A stretch of 64,000 nucleotides of DNA from an uncultured Eubacteriales bacterium (GTDB lineage: Bacteria; Bacillota; Clostridia; Oscillospirales; CAG-272): contig CAKRZR010000006.1 in NCBI GenBank assembly GCA_934433485.1, forward strand, positions 1 to 64,000, in the 5' to 3' direction. The notes under the pieces were generated by a model. The model was not told the DNA's origin. It did no database searches and saw nothing but the letters and a program-made list of their open reading frames with translations. Each line of letters starts with the position of its first letter. Position 1 is the first letter of the stretch. This document shows positions 42,699 to 51,834 of the stretch, piece after piece. Made by a program: the position numbers and the translations under genes.

Positions 42699-43877
42699 AT
42701 GAACCATCCCATTGTATCGAAAAACAGAGCCGTAATCTCCACGGACGCCATTCGCCACAATTACAAAGAAATCTGCCGCTACGTGGAGGAACACGCCACG
42801 GGCAAGGTACCGCAGGTGATCTGCGTGGTCAAAGCGGACGCGTACGGACACGGCGTGGATATTATCACCGACGTGCTGGGTGAGGCAGGGTGTCGGTTTT
42901 TCGCGCTGTCCTCGGAAAGAGAAGCACTGACGGTGCGCGCTCTGGAGGCGGAACGCGGCAGAGCGCCCGAAATCCTCATCCTCGGCTACACGTTTCCGGA
43001 AAACGTGCCGATTTTGGCGGAAAACCACATTACCTGCGCGGCGGTATCGGCGGAACACGCGCTGGCGCTGTCGAAGGCGGTGGCGGAATCCGGCTCCGAG
43101 CCGCTTGCCATTCATGTGAAGCTCGATACCGGCATGAATCGGGTCGGATTTGCCGTGACGGAGGAATCCGCGGACGAGATCGCAGCCCTTTCCCGCGACC
43201 CGCATTTGCGCCTGACGGGACTGTTTACGCATTTCGCCTGCTGTGACGACGAGAAAATGGACGGCAAGACCCAGCCGGACGGCACGGTGCTGACGGATCT
43301 CCAGTGGGCGCGCTACCGGCAGATGCTCGATTGGCTGAAGGCGCGCGGCGTGGATCCGGGACTCCGGCACGTGGCAAACAGCGCGGGGATTCTGGCGTTT
43401 CCGGAGGCATATCTCGACGCGGTGCGCGCCGGGATCGTGCTGTACGGACTGTCCCCGAACGGCGTGGTGCGCGACGACGATCTCCTGCGTCCCGTCATGC
43501 GGCTGGAAACGACGGTCGGTCATATCCACACGCTGCCCGCCGGGGAACATGTCAGCTACGGCGCGACCTATACGGCGGACACACCGCGTACGCTTGCCAC
43601 ATTGACCATCGGATACGCGGACGGCTTTTCCCGCCATTACGCCGCCGCCTCCGCCGCGATCCACGAAAAACGGTATCCCATCGTCGGCAGGATCTGCATG
43701 GACCAGTGCATGGTGGACATCACCGGCGACGAGGGCACGATCCATCCCGGCGACACAGCGGTCCTCTTCGGCGACGACCGTGGAGAGGCATTGGAAACGA
43801 TCGCGCATTCCGCCGGTACGATCAATTACGAGTGCACCTGCGCCGTGTCGCCACGCGTGGAACGGATCCGCGGATGA
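42699..43877 (+). CDS. alr: Alanine racemase
   Basis: 392-residue PLP enzyme that interconverts L- and D-alanine for peptidoglycan. The PLP lysine lies in VVKADAYGHG (near 40), the N-terminal barrel continues with VKLDTGMNRVGF (near 145) and GLFTHFACCDD, and the catalytic tyrosine from the second domain is in HVSYGATYTA (near 280); VGRICMDQCMVDITG is near 328. AAGGA lies upstream of the ATG; the in-frame stretch to 42627 overlaps the preceding lipoprotein gene and is not needed. Ends at a terminator. Confidence 0.95.
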   Translation: MNHPIVSKNRAVISTDAIRHNYKEICRYVEEHATGKVPQVICVVKADAYGHGVDIITDVLGEAGCRFFALSSEREALTVRALEAERGRAPEILILGYTFPENVPILAENHITCAAVSAEHALALSKAVAESGSEPLAIHVKLDTGMNRVGFAVTEESADEIAALSRDPHLRLTGLFTHFACCDDEKMDGKTQPDGTVLTDLQWARYRQMLDWLKARGVDPGLRHVANSAGILAFPEAYLDAVRAGIVLYGLSPNGVVRDDDLLRPVMRLETTVGHIHTLPAGEHVSYGATYTADTPRTLATLTIGYADGFSRHYAAASAAIHEKRYPIVGRICMDQCMVDITGDEGTIHPGDTAVLFGDDRGEALETIAHSAGTINYECTCAVSPRVERIRG

Positions 43878-43953
43878 GGAAAACCGGAGACAAATTGCAA
43901 TAAGAACGAAAAATAACACGCCATATTGCAGTTTTCCAGCAATCCCGTACATG

Positions 43954-43988
43954 TAAAAAAGCGATCGTTTCCGTACGGTCGCTTTTTC
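43954..43988 (+). terminator. Rho-independent terminator after alr
   Basis: AAAAAAGCGATCG pairs with CGGTCGCTTTTT around TTTCCGTA. Confidence 0.8.
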
Positions 43989-44080
43989 TATGCGCGTTTT
44001 TCTGACGCGGGATTGCCGCAAAATATGCTTGTATATACAGACTGCACAAAAACCGCCCGAAAAATTGCCGCGATTTCTCC

Positions 44081-44109
44081 TTGCAATTCCGCGCGTCATT
44101 TGCTATAAT
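44081..44109 (+). promoter_or_regulatory. Sigma-A promoter for rubredoxin
   Basis: TTGCAA (44081-44086), 17-bp spacer, TATAAT (44104-44109); leader of about 32 bases to the start codon. Confidence 0.8.
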
Positions 44110-44147
44110 GAGAAACGCTGAAACGTGATGCGGAAGGAGGGATAGCT

Positions 44148-44312
44148 ATGAAATATGTGTGCATCATCTGCGGCTGGACGTACGACGAAAAGGAAGGCGA
44201 TCCGGACAACGGAATTGAGCCCGGTACCCGTTTTGAAGACCTTCCGGACGATTTTGTCTGTCCCGAATGCGGCGTTCCGAAAGAGGAATTTGAAGTCGAC
44301 AATGTAGACTGA
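44148..44312 (+). CDS. Rubredoxin
   Basis: 54-residue iron protein. The two metal-binding knuckles are YVCIICGW (Cys 5 and 8) and FVCPECGVPKEEF (Cys 38 and 41), with the WTYDEKEGDPDNGI and PGTRFEDLPDDF blocks typical of rubredoxin. It carries single electrons, in anaerobes usually to rubrerythrin, superoxide reductase or oxygen-reducing flavodiiron proteins. AAGGAGGG is seven bases before the ATG. Short monocistronic gene with its own promoter and terminator. Confidence 0.96.
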   Translation: MKYVCIICGWTYDEKEGDPDNGIEPGTRFEDLPDDFVCPECGVPKEEFEVDNVD

Positions 44313-44368
44313 GCCCGAACTGCGTGTCGACGGGACAATGCCCTGCGGTATCTGTTCCGGAAAAGCGC

Positions 44369-44403
44369 GAAGTATGCCTCCCATGCGAGACATACTTTTT
44401 TCT
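44369..44403 (+). terminator. Rho-independent terminator after rubredoxin
   Basis: AAGTATG pairs with CATACTT with an inner CTC/GAG helix, followed by TTTTTT. Confidence 0.8.
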
Positions 44404-44452
44404 TTTTGCCGGGATTCGGAGAATGCGCAAAACCCACCCCGGAGCCGTTCGC

Positions 44453-47400
44453 TTACAGCGCGATCTCCCATCCGAGGGCGGTGCTGTACAAAACAGTGCG
44501 CGCGATCGGCTCGTCAAACAGGGCAGCGCAGATCTCGCGATAATACGTGAGCTGGTTCCGGTGGCGCGCACGGAGCTTTTCGGCAAACGCGGCGGGATCC
44601 CGGCGATCCTGTGCGTGGGCACTGTCCGTTTTGTAGTCGACGAGGGTCAGTGAGCCGTCTGTGTCGCGGAATACGCAGTCCACCACACCCTGTACCGTCA
44701 GCGTGATGCCGTCCGCCGTCAGCTTATCCCGCAGCGCCGGATCGTTCGTGAACCGTGCGGCAGGCAGCGCGGCGTTGAAACGGAACTCGCGCCACAGCTC
44801 TCCGCTATCGCACATGCGCCGGAACAGATCGCTTTCCGTAAAACGCACAAGCTGTCCGCGATAAACGGTGCGCGCGCTGTCCGGCGTGAGAAAATGCGCG
44901 TCCACAAGACGGGTTAGCTCTGTCGTGACAGCAGTTTCCGGATCCGCGCAGGCGGACAACCGGTCGAAATCCGCGAACTGCAAAAACATATGCGTGGCGG
45001 TGCCGCGATCCGCCGGGGTGCGCACGTCGTCCATACCGGTCAAAAACCGAGGCAGCGGTACATGAGAGCGCATCGCGGACGAAATTACATCGACTGCTGT
45101 GTTTTCGCTATTTTCCGCGCAATCCGCACAGGGAAGGTCCGGGGAAATTTCCGCCTCGGTCTGTTCCGTGCCGTCCTTGCCGGATTCCACGGCGGCGCGA
45201 TCGTCCAGGTCTGTTGCGGCTTCGTTCGTGTCCTCATCTGTACCGGTCGCAATGCCGCCAGTGCGGAGCCATTCGTCCACAACGCCGGGATGCAGGGCGG
45301 ATACCGAAACCTTGGCGGGAATCGCGGCGTATTCCGGCGTCGGGTATATGTACGGCGCGGCAGGCGGAGCGATGTCCTCTGCGCGTGCGGCGGTGTTTTC
45401 TGTTTCCGCGGTGATTTCGGAGACAGTCTCCGCCGCTGTCCCGCTTGTCACGATTCGCAGGGTGCGCAGCGGGGACGGAAGAGCCGAAAAATGGGAGAGA
45501 ACGAGCCATTCGATGTATGTGTCCGCCGTCGTGATCCGGTACCGCGTGGGATATGCCGCTTCCGCGCGATATTTTTCGAGGAATTTTTCCGGATCGCGCA
45601 CCTTTGCCGTGCAGATGAGCTTCGTTCTGGCTCTGGTCAACGCCACGTACAGCACGCGCATTTCCTCCGCGACCGATTCCACACGCTTTTTTTCCGCGAT
45701 CGCCGCGCGCAGAATGGTGTCACACCGGACAAAGCCGCCGGGATCCGGGAGCCGCATGCCAAAGCCGAGCGCGGGATCAAAGAGAATGTCGCCGTTTTCG
45801 TCCATGGCGTTTCGCTTTTTCGCGCACTCCGGCACAAAGACGATGGGGTATTCCAGTCCTTTCGATTTGTGGATGCTCGTCAGCGTCACACCGGCAGCCG
45901 CGGCGTTCTCCTGCAGGGCACTGGCGCGCAGCGTCTCCGTGGTCTGCAAAAACGCGCTGACACCGCCCACACCGTATCGCCGTGCCAGTTCATACAGGGA
46001 GCGCAGATTCCGCGCTTCCATGGGATCGGACGCGACCTGTGGCAGCTCGTAGAAGCCATACGCGGCAAAGAGCTTTTCAAAGAACCGATCCGCCGTCAGA
46101 TTCCGTGCCCACGAACGCAGCTCCGGCAGCGCGTCGCAGAAATATCGCAGCTTGTCCGTCGTTTCCGCGGGCAGCGTTTGCATGTCCGCGACGTCTGCGG
46201 CATCCTCTGTCCGATACCGCTCCGGGAATACGGCGCGTTCAATGGCGATGTAGAGCGGGATCTCCCCACCCTGTACCGTGTGATGGACGGCGGTCAGCTC
46301 CGCGGTGGTCAAGCCGAACAGCGGCGAATGGAGCGCGCCGGCAAGATAGATGTCGGAGAGCGGATTGTCCGCCGTGTACGCCATGCACAGCGCCAGCAGT
46401 ACCGCCGGGGATACAAACAGCGGATCCGCTGTCGGAGAGGTGACGGGTATGTGCCGTTTTGCCAGCGCCGCACGGTATTTGTCGCCGGAGGAATCCGGAC
46501 TGCGCAGCAAAATCGCGATCTCAACGGGAGAGACAGGGGTTCCGTCGGAGAGCCCATGGTCGAGATACGCGCGGATCCGCTCCGCCACATACGCAGCCTC
46601 CGGATCTTCCGTGTCCGTGCCTGTGTCGTCGTCATCATCCTCCTCTGTGTCCTCCGCGTCGCTTTTTGGCGCCGTCGGCTTTTCGATCAGACAGATCTCC
46701 GCGTCCTCCGAAAGCCCGTCCGTTTTTCCCATGACCAGCGCGTCGTCGGGGGTGTATGGGATCGCGCCGTGCGGGAAGAGCAGCGCGGAGACGAGATTGG
46801 TCAGCGCAATCACGGCGCGGTCGCAGCGGAAATTCTCGCTCATGAAGAGGGACGCGCCCTCCGTCGGGGAGAAATCTGCGTCTGTGACCGATATGCCGTT
46901 CGCCTCCTCCGGTGTAAGCGGTGCAAAACGATCCCGATACCGGGAGAATACCTCCGGCTCGGCGCCGCGGAACCGATAGATCGACTGTTTGATATCGCCG
47001 ACCAGAAATCGTCTGGCGGACTGCGAGATGGCACGGAAAATCGCGTCCTGGACGGCGTTTGTGTCCTGGTACTCGTCGATGAAGATGTACCGGTACTGTC
47101 TGCCGATCTCCGCTGCCGCCGCGGTGGGATTGCCGTTCTCGTCGATGAGCAGCGCCACCGCTTCGGATTCCAGATCGCCGTAGTCGAGCAGGCTCCGCGC
47201 GCGCTTTTTGTCCCGATAACGTGCGTTGTACGCGGTAAGCACCTCCTTCAGGGCAGTGAGCAGCGCAGCGGTGCGGGACAGCACGGACGGAATCTCCGCG
47301 GGTTCGAATACGAACAGAGAGGTGCGCAGGGAAGCGAGTACTTTTTTGCCTTCGTCGCGCAGCGCTTTGAACCGGAGCGATTCCTCCGTCGCGTTTTTCG

Positions 47401-48268
47401 CCGTGACCGTGGCGAGCCGCGGGGGCAGACCGTCGCTCGACAGCGCTTCCCGGACGGCTGTGTAGGAGCCAACCTCCAGCGCACGGGAGATACGGCGGAG
47501 CCAGTCGAGAAACGCATCGGCGTACGGACCGTATTTCTCCTCCACGACCGGTGTAAACGCCATGCGCACATCCGAAATCGCCGCCTGAAAATGCGCGACC
47601 GTGGCGGCGAGGCGGACTTTGCAGCCGTCGCTCTGCGGCAGCGAGAAGAAATCTGCGCCTGTGTCGACGGATTCCAAGAGCGTTTTCGCGTAGGCGGACA
47701 GGGCGGACGGCGTTTTTCCGGCGGCGGACAGCGCGCGGTCGATCTCCAATAGGGTCTTGTCGAGAGACTGCGTGTCTCTTGTGATCGACAGCGTGTCCGC
47801 GAGCGATAGAAATTCGTCCGTTCCCGCCTCAAAGCATTCGTCCACGATCTCCGCCATCGCCTCTGTGCGCAGCTGCTGCATGATCGCCTCGTCTCCGATG
47901 GTGAAATCCGGCGACAGACCGAGCGCGGAGAAAAACGGACGCAGGCTTTTGTAAAGAAAGGCGTGGATGGTCGCGATGTCCACGCCGGATACTGCCGCAA
48001 GCTGGGCGGCGAGATGGCGGCTGCCCGTTTCCCTGACACGTTCCCGCAGTACGCCGGCGATCCGTTCCCGCAATTCCGCCGCCGCCGCGCGCGTATAGGT
48101 GACGATGCACATTTCCCGGATGGATACGTTCTCCTGCTCGAGGAGCCAGAGGATCCGTCCGGTCAGGGTCGCCGTTTTTCCGGAGCCTGCCGCCGCCGAC
48201 AGCAGCAGATTGCCGCCTTTCCAGTGGATTGCCGCATTTTGCGCGGGCGTGTAATGTATGGTAGCCAT
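44453..48268 (-). CDS. addA: ATP-dependent helicase/nuclease subunit A
   Basis: 1271-residue AddA, the 3'-5' UvrD-type helicase and nuclease of the AddAB double-strand-break resection complex. Walker A is SAAAGSGKTATLTGRI (near 27); motif II region YIFIDEYQDTNAVQD (near 400); GDIKQSIYRFRGAEPEVF (motif III); LTSIHKSKGLEYPIVFVPE (motif V, near 800) and LYVALTRARTKLI (motif VI). The C-terminal RecB-type nuclease domain carries the metal-binding aspartate and catalytic lysine in TLVDYKTDSAHA (near 1210). An acidic D/E-rich linker (near 540) is less usual. AGGGAGAG precedes the ATG, and the gene follows addB by 60 bases, the standard order. Confidence 0.97.
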   Translation of the reverse strand: MATIHYTPAQNAAIHWKGGNLLLSAAAGSGKTATLTGRILWLLEQENVSIREMCIVTYTRAAAAELRERIAGVLRERVRETGSRHLAAQLAAVSGVDIATIHAFLYKSLRPFFSALGLSPDFTIGDEAIMQQLRTEAMAEIVDECFEAGTDEFLSLADTLSITRDTQSLDKTLLEIDRALSAAGKTPSALSAYAKTLLESVDTGADFFSLPQSDGCKVRLAATVAHFQAAISDVRMAFTPVVEEKYGPYADAFLDWLRRISRALEVGSYTAVREALSSDGLPPRLATVTAKNATEESLRFKALRDEGKKVLASLRTSLFVFEPAEIPSVLSRTAALLTALKEVLTAYNARYRDKKRARSLLDYGDLESEAVALLIDENGNPTAAAAEIGRQYRYIFIDEYQDTNAVQDAIFRAISQSARRFLVGDIKQSIYRFRGAEPEVFSRYRDRFAPLTPEEANGISVTDADFSPTEGASLFMSENFRCDRAVIALTNLVSALLFPHGAIPYTPDDALVMGKTDGLSEDAEICLIEKPTAPKSDAEDTEEDDDDDTGTDTEDPEAAYVAERIRAYLDHGLSDGTPVSPVEIAILLRSPDSSGDKYRAALAKRHIPVTSPTADPLFVSPAVLLALCMAYTADNPLSDIYLAGALHSPLFGLTTAELTAVHHTVQGGEIPLYIAIERAVFPERYRTEDAADVADMQTLPAETTDKLRYFCDALPELRSWARNLTADRFFEKLFAAYGFYELPQVASDPMEARNLRSLYELARRYGVGGVSAFLQTTETLRASALQENAAAAGVTLTSIHKSKGLEYPIVFVPECAKKRNAMDENGDILFDPALGFGMRLPDPGGFVRCDTILRAAIAEKKRVESVAEEMRVLYVALTRARTKLICTAKVRDPEKFLEKYRAEAAYPTRYRITTADTYIEWLVLSHFSALPSPLRTLRIVTSGTAAETVSEITAETENTAARAEDIAPPAAPYIYPTPEYAAIPAKVSVSALHPGVVDEWLRTGGIATGTDEDTNEAATDLDDRAAVESGKDGTEQTEAEISPDLPCADCAENSENTAVDVISSAMRSHVPLPRFLTGMDDVRTPADRGTATHMFLQFADFDRLSACADPETAVTTELTRLVDAHFLTPDSARTVYRGQLVRFTESDLFRRMCDSGELWREFRFNAALPAARFTNDPALRDKLTADGITLTVQGVVDCVFRDTDGSLTLVDYKTDSAHAQDRRDPAAFAEKLRARHRNQLTYYREICAALFDEPIARTVLYSTALGWEIAL

Positions 48269-48328
48269 AGAGCTCTCCCTGGTGGATGAAATTTCCGGTG
48301 CACGGATGTGGGATGAGGGAAGGCATTC

Positions 48329-51300
48329 TCAAAGATACGTTTCCCGATAGCGGCAGACCGGACGCAAGGCGCAGTAGCCGCACGGCGTTTTGTGCGCGCG
48401 CACACGCGGTCGGGCTGCGGATTGTCCCTGTACGATGGCGGCGGCGAGCTTTTTCACCGTGTCCGCAAGCTCCGTGTACAGAGAGCCGAACTGCGCCATG
48501 GAGGCGAGCACGTCCTTGCCGGTCAGGGTGCCGTCCTTTTTCTCCCGGACATGGATGTATTTCCCGGACAGCCCATGATCCATGGCGTCGAGAATTTCGC
48601 GTTCGTCGAGGTAAATGCCGCTGCGGGTCAGGCTTTCGATGGCGAGTGCACGGGCATCCTCCGCGCGCATCAGATCGGGCGCGGGCTTTTCCTGCGGCTT
48701 AACGGTCAGATACACAGCGCCCGCGGGATAGATCTCTGCTCCTGCCTCCTGGAATGGCGCGCCGCCTTTCCACAGGGTGAAGAGATAGAGCAGCAGCTGC
48801 ACATGCAGCCCCTCGCGGATGTCGGCAAGGGAGAATTTCGCTCCGCCGGTCTTGTAGTCCACGACGCGCACGTACTTTTTGCCGTCCGACGCCGTATATA
48901 CGTCCACACGGTCGATGACGCCTGCCAAGGAGACCTCTGTCCCGTCGTCTAAGGACAGACGCAGCGCGGAGACGCCCTCGGCTTTTCCCATCGGCAGCTC
49001 AAACGCCGCGGGTACAAACCGGCTCTGGGCAAATTCCTGCATGACGGCGTTCAGAAAAACGAGCACATGGCGGCGCAGTCTCGTGAACAGATACGTCAGC
49101 CGGTGATCGTCGTCGGAGACCCCGAGCCGCCGCACGTAGTCCGCGATGAGCCTGTCCGCGAGCGTCTCTGTCTCCGCCTGCGGGATCGGATAGGTTCTCC
49201 CGGCGCATTCCCGGAAAAACTGCTCTAAGATCGCGTGGACGAACGTGCCGATGTCCGGGGTGCGGATCTCCGCCGTCGCCTCCTCTCGCAGCGCCATGCC
49301 GTAGGTGCAGAAATAGCTGAACGGACACGACGCGTACCGATCCATGCGCGATTGGGTGAGGGTCAGTTTGGTCTCTTCGGAGGCCGCGCTGTCCGGTTCC
49401 TCGTTTGCCGAGAGCGGATAGTCCCAGTGTGTACGCGCCGTTTTCGCCGTGCCGTATTGTTCTCGCCACAACGCCGCTGTCCGCCGCTCCGCCTCCGTCA
49501 TAGACAGCCTTGCCGCCGGGTGGCGCATACGTCGGGAAAGCTGCCAATCGGAAAAGCGGTCAGGCTGCACGCCAAGCTCGTCTACGATCCGACCGACGGG
49601 ATGCGCCACCGTGCATACCTCGCCGTCGACCTTCATCGGCAGAAACAGACGGAGCGATTCCGTGGACGCGCACGCCAGCCGCCGGAACATGAACTGCTCC
49701 TCTGCGGCAAAATCCGCGCCGGTCTTGCCTGCCATCGACAGTCCCGCGCCCTCCAGGAGGATGCGGTCGCTCTCGCGGAAGAAGCCGTTGTCGCTGCCGA
49801 CGCCGGGGAAGATGCCCTCCACGCAGTCGAGCAGCAGCATATGACGCACCTCGCCGAACCGTACGCCGTCCGCGCTGCCTAAGGAGACAAGATCCAGTCC
49901 GGTAGGGATCGCGCCGACCTCCATGGTGGCGATCACGCGGGAGAACAGCCCCGAGAATCGTCCGCAGTCGAGCATGGTGCCGCCCAGCAGATCGACCATT
50001 CTGTCGAGCGCGTCGCAGATGCACGTCCAGAGCGCGCCGGTTTTCGCGGCGTCCTCCGCGCGTCCGTCCGCCTTTTGCTCCGCCGCCCACGCGTCCAGTC
50101 TGCCGGGCACGTCCATCTCCAATAAAAACACCATGACCGCGCGGCAGATGACCTCCACGGCGGCTTCCTTGTCGAGAAACACATCCGAAAACCGTCCGAT
50201 GGCGGGCAGCAGCTTTTCACGGGCAGCGTTCGCGAGCCGCAGCGCCTCCTTGCCCCAATCGGAAAAGTCGACCCGATAGCCGTCCGGGTTGAAATTCCAC
50301 ACAAAATCCGCGCCGCCGTCCCCTAGATACGCGCGTCTGCCGTGCAGATTCCACGTTTTCGTATACGACGCGAAGAGATCCGCCTCTCTGTCCGAAAGCG
50401 GCGTCAGTCCCGTGTCGAGCATCCGGCAGAGATCGCGCCGGTTGTAGCCGCCCGTTTCCACGGCACAGAGCGCCTGGATCAGCCGAACCGGCGCCGCGTG
50501 GGACAGCGTATCGGCGTCCGCGATAAAGACCGGAATTCCATGACGGCGCAGCGTTTCGTCAAGGATTCCGTGCCAGAGCGAAATGTCCCGCGCGGCGATG
50601 GCAATATCCCGGTACCGTGCGCCCTCTGCGACCAGCTCCTCAACCACGGCAGCGACCGCCTCCGCCTCCTCGTACCGATCCGCGCACCAGGTCGCCGCGA
50701 GCTCTTTTTCCGTGGCGGCGGCCGTCATCGGCGCGTCGGAGAACAGTCCCGCGTTCAGGGCGGACAGCCCCGGTGTGTGGTGACGGTGATCCGTTGCGCA
50801 CTCGATCCACGTGACCGGCAGGTGCCTGTCCGCCGCGAGCCGTTCCATGCGCGTGAGGTATTTGCGGATGTGGGAGAGCGGTATCTCCCCGGAATCCGCA
50901 CGCGGGCAGGCAAAGGTCATGGTTACCTCCGCGGCGCTGGCGAATATGGTACCGAGGATCCTTGTCTCCATCGCCGTGACGGAGTAGAAGGAGTCCACAA
51001 AGACCGCTTTTCCGGCGAAATACGGCGTTTCGGCAAGGGTACGGCACAGCTGCGCCATCATGTCCTCACGATCGCTGTATTCCGTGTGCAGAATTTCCTC
51101 ATACGCCGCGTAGACAAGGGCAATGTCCGCGAACCGGGCGGCAAAATGGGCGCATTCCGTGTCCTGCAGCAATGCCTGCGCCGCCTGATCCGCCGCCTGT
51201 GGGGTGACGCCGTTTTCCTTGAGCTCCGCGATCGCACCGGCAAGCATAGGCAGATTTTTGTCCTCTCTGCCGCCGGTCACGTTTCCGTACGCGGTGAGCG

Positions 51301-51604
51301 AATCGGACACGGACAAAAACGCGCGCCACAGCACGAGGGTCTGTCCGCCGTCGTCGATTTTCGGTTTGGTCAGCCCGCCGTAAAGCCGGAATACCGTGTT
51401 CGCCAGCCGGGTGAAGTTGGTCAGCTCCAGATGCAGCCACGCGGACGGCGGCAGAGCTGCGGCAAGGTCACGTTCCCACAGCACCGCCTGCTGCTCCGGA
51501 ACCAGCAGTACGCAGTCCATGCCGTGGGAGATCGCGTCCGTGAGCAGCTCTCGGAGCCGGCGTGTTTTTCCGGAACCCGGCAGTCCGGTGATAAATCGGA
51601 TCAT
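48329..51604 (-). CDS. addB: ATP-dependent helicase/nuclease subunit B
   Basis: 1091-residue AddB, partner of AddA. Walker A ITGLPGSGKTRRLREL is at the N-terminus (residues 4-19). The nuclease domain has the YVRVVDYKTGGAKFSL motif (near 920), and the Fe-S cluster cysteines are visible as ASCPFSYFC (near 775) and the C-terminal PCGYCALRPVCRY, forming the usual split four-cysteine site. The ATG at 51604 (MIRFITG) has GAGGGG upstream; the reading frame extends 22 codons further, but that would start inside the promoter region. In the AddAB complex this subunit scans for Chi and nicks the 5' strand. First gene of the addBA operon. Confidence 0.96.
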   Translation of the reverse strand: MIRFITGLPGSGKTRRLRELLTDAISHGMDCVLLVPEQQAVLWERDLAAALPPSAWLHLELTNFTRLANTVFRLYGGLTKPKIDDGGQTLVLWRAFLSVSDSLTAYGNVTGGREDKNLPMLAGAIAELKENGVTPQAADQAAQALLQDTECAHFAARFADIALVYAAYEEILHTEYSDREDMMAQLCRTLAETPYFAGKAVFVDSFYSVTAMETRILGTIFASAAEVTMTFACPRADSGEIPLSHIRKYLTRMERLAADRHLPVTWIECATDHRHHTPGLSALNAGLFSDAPMTAAATEKELAATWCADRYEEAEAVAAVVEELVAEGARYRDIAIAARDISLWHGILDETLRRHGIPVFIADADTLSHAAPVRLIQALCAVETGGYNRRDLCRMLDTGLTPLSDREADLFASYTKTWNLHGRRAYLGDGGADFVWNFNPDGYRVDFSDWGKEALRLANAAREKLLPAIGRFSDVFLDKEAAVEVICRAVMVFLLEMDVPGRLDAWAAEQKADGRAEDAAKTGALWTCICDALDRMVDLLGGTMLDCGRFSGLFSRVIATMEVGAIPTGLDLVSLGSADGVRFGEVRHMLLLDCVEGIFPGVGSDNGFFRESDRILLEGAGLSMAGKTGADFAAEEQFMFRRLACASTESLRLFLPMKVDGEVCTVAHPVGRIVDELGVQPDRFSDWQLSRRMRHPAARLSMTEAERRTAALWREQYGTAKTARTHWDYPLSANEEPDSAASEETKLTLTQSRMDRYASCPFSYFCTYGMALREEATAEIRTPDIGTFVHAILEQFFRECAGRTYPIPQAETETLADRLIADYVRRLGVSDDDHRLTYLFTRLRRHVLVFLNAVMQEFAQSRFVPAAFELPMGKAEGVSALRLSLDDGTEVSLAGVIDRVDVYTASDGKKYVRVVDYKTGGAKFSLADIREGLHVQLLLYLFTLWKGGAPFQEAGAEIYPAGAVYLTVKPQEKPAPDLMRAEDARALAIESLTRSGIYLDEREILDAMDHGLSGKYIHVREKKDGTLTGKDVLASMAQFGSLYTELADTVKKLAAAIVQGQSAARPRVRAHKTPCGYCALRPVCRYRETYL

Positions 51605-51641
51605 AAGTGGTTTACCCCTCTGTCTTGCGGTCTTTTCTATC

Positions 51642-51670
51642 ATTATAGCACATCTGTTCCAAAATCGCAA
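51642..51670 (-). promoter_or_regulatory. Sigma-A promoter for addBA
   Basis: On the minus strand TTGCGA (51670-51665), 17-bp spacer, TATAAT (51647-51642), about 35 bases upstream of the addB ATG. Confidence 0.7.
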
Positions 51671-51721
51671 TGCATCTTTCGGCTTTTTTCCTGCCGCAGA
51701 CCAGATTTTTCGCCGGGAGAC

Positions 51722-51750
51722 TTGATTTTTTGCCCATGCGTGTGTATAAT
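51722..51750 (+). promoter_or_regulatory. Sigma-A promoter for M23-like gene
   Basis: TTGATT (51722-51727), 17-bp spacer, TATAAT (51745-51750), divergent from the addBA promoter. Confidence 0.7.
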
Positions 51751-51834
51751 AATACTGAACCCGTGTATCGTGACTACTATCTTATTGTGTGAAAGGAAGA
51801 TTCCGACGGAGGCTCCGCGGAAACAGGTTCGAGC

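Noticed and set aside
44990..47752. A 920-codon open frame on the plus strand
   Set aside because: It lies fully antisense to addA, is R/G-rich, and has no ribosome-binding site; a typical shadow frame in high-GC DNA. The same applies to antisense frames at 19539-21569 and 50342-51838.
51825..51834. GGTTCGAGC as a possible tRNA T-loop
   Set aside because: No acceptor, anticodon or D-arm can be formed around it; it precedes the GTG of a protein gene.
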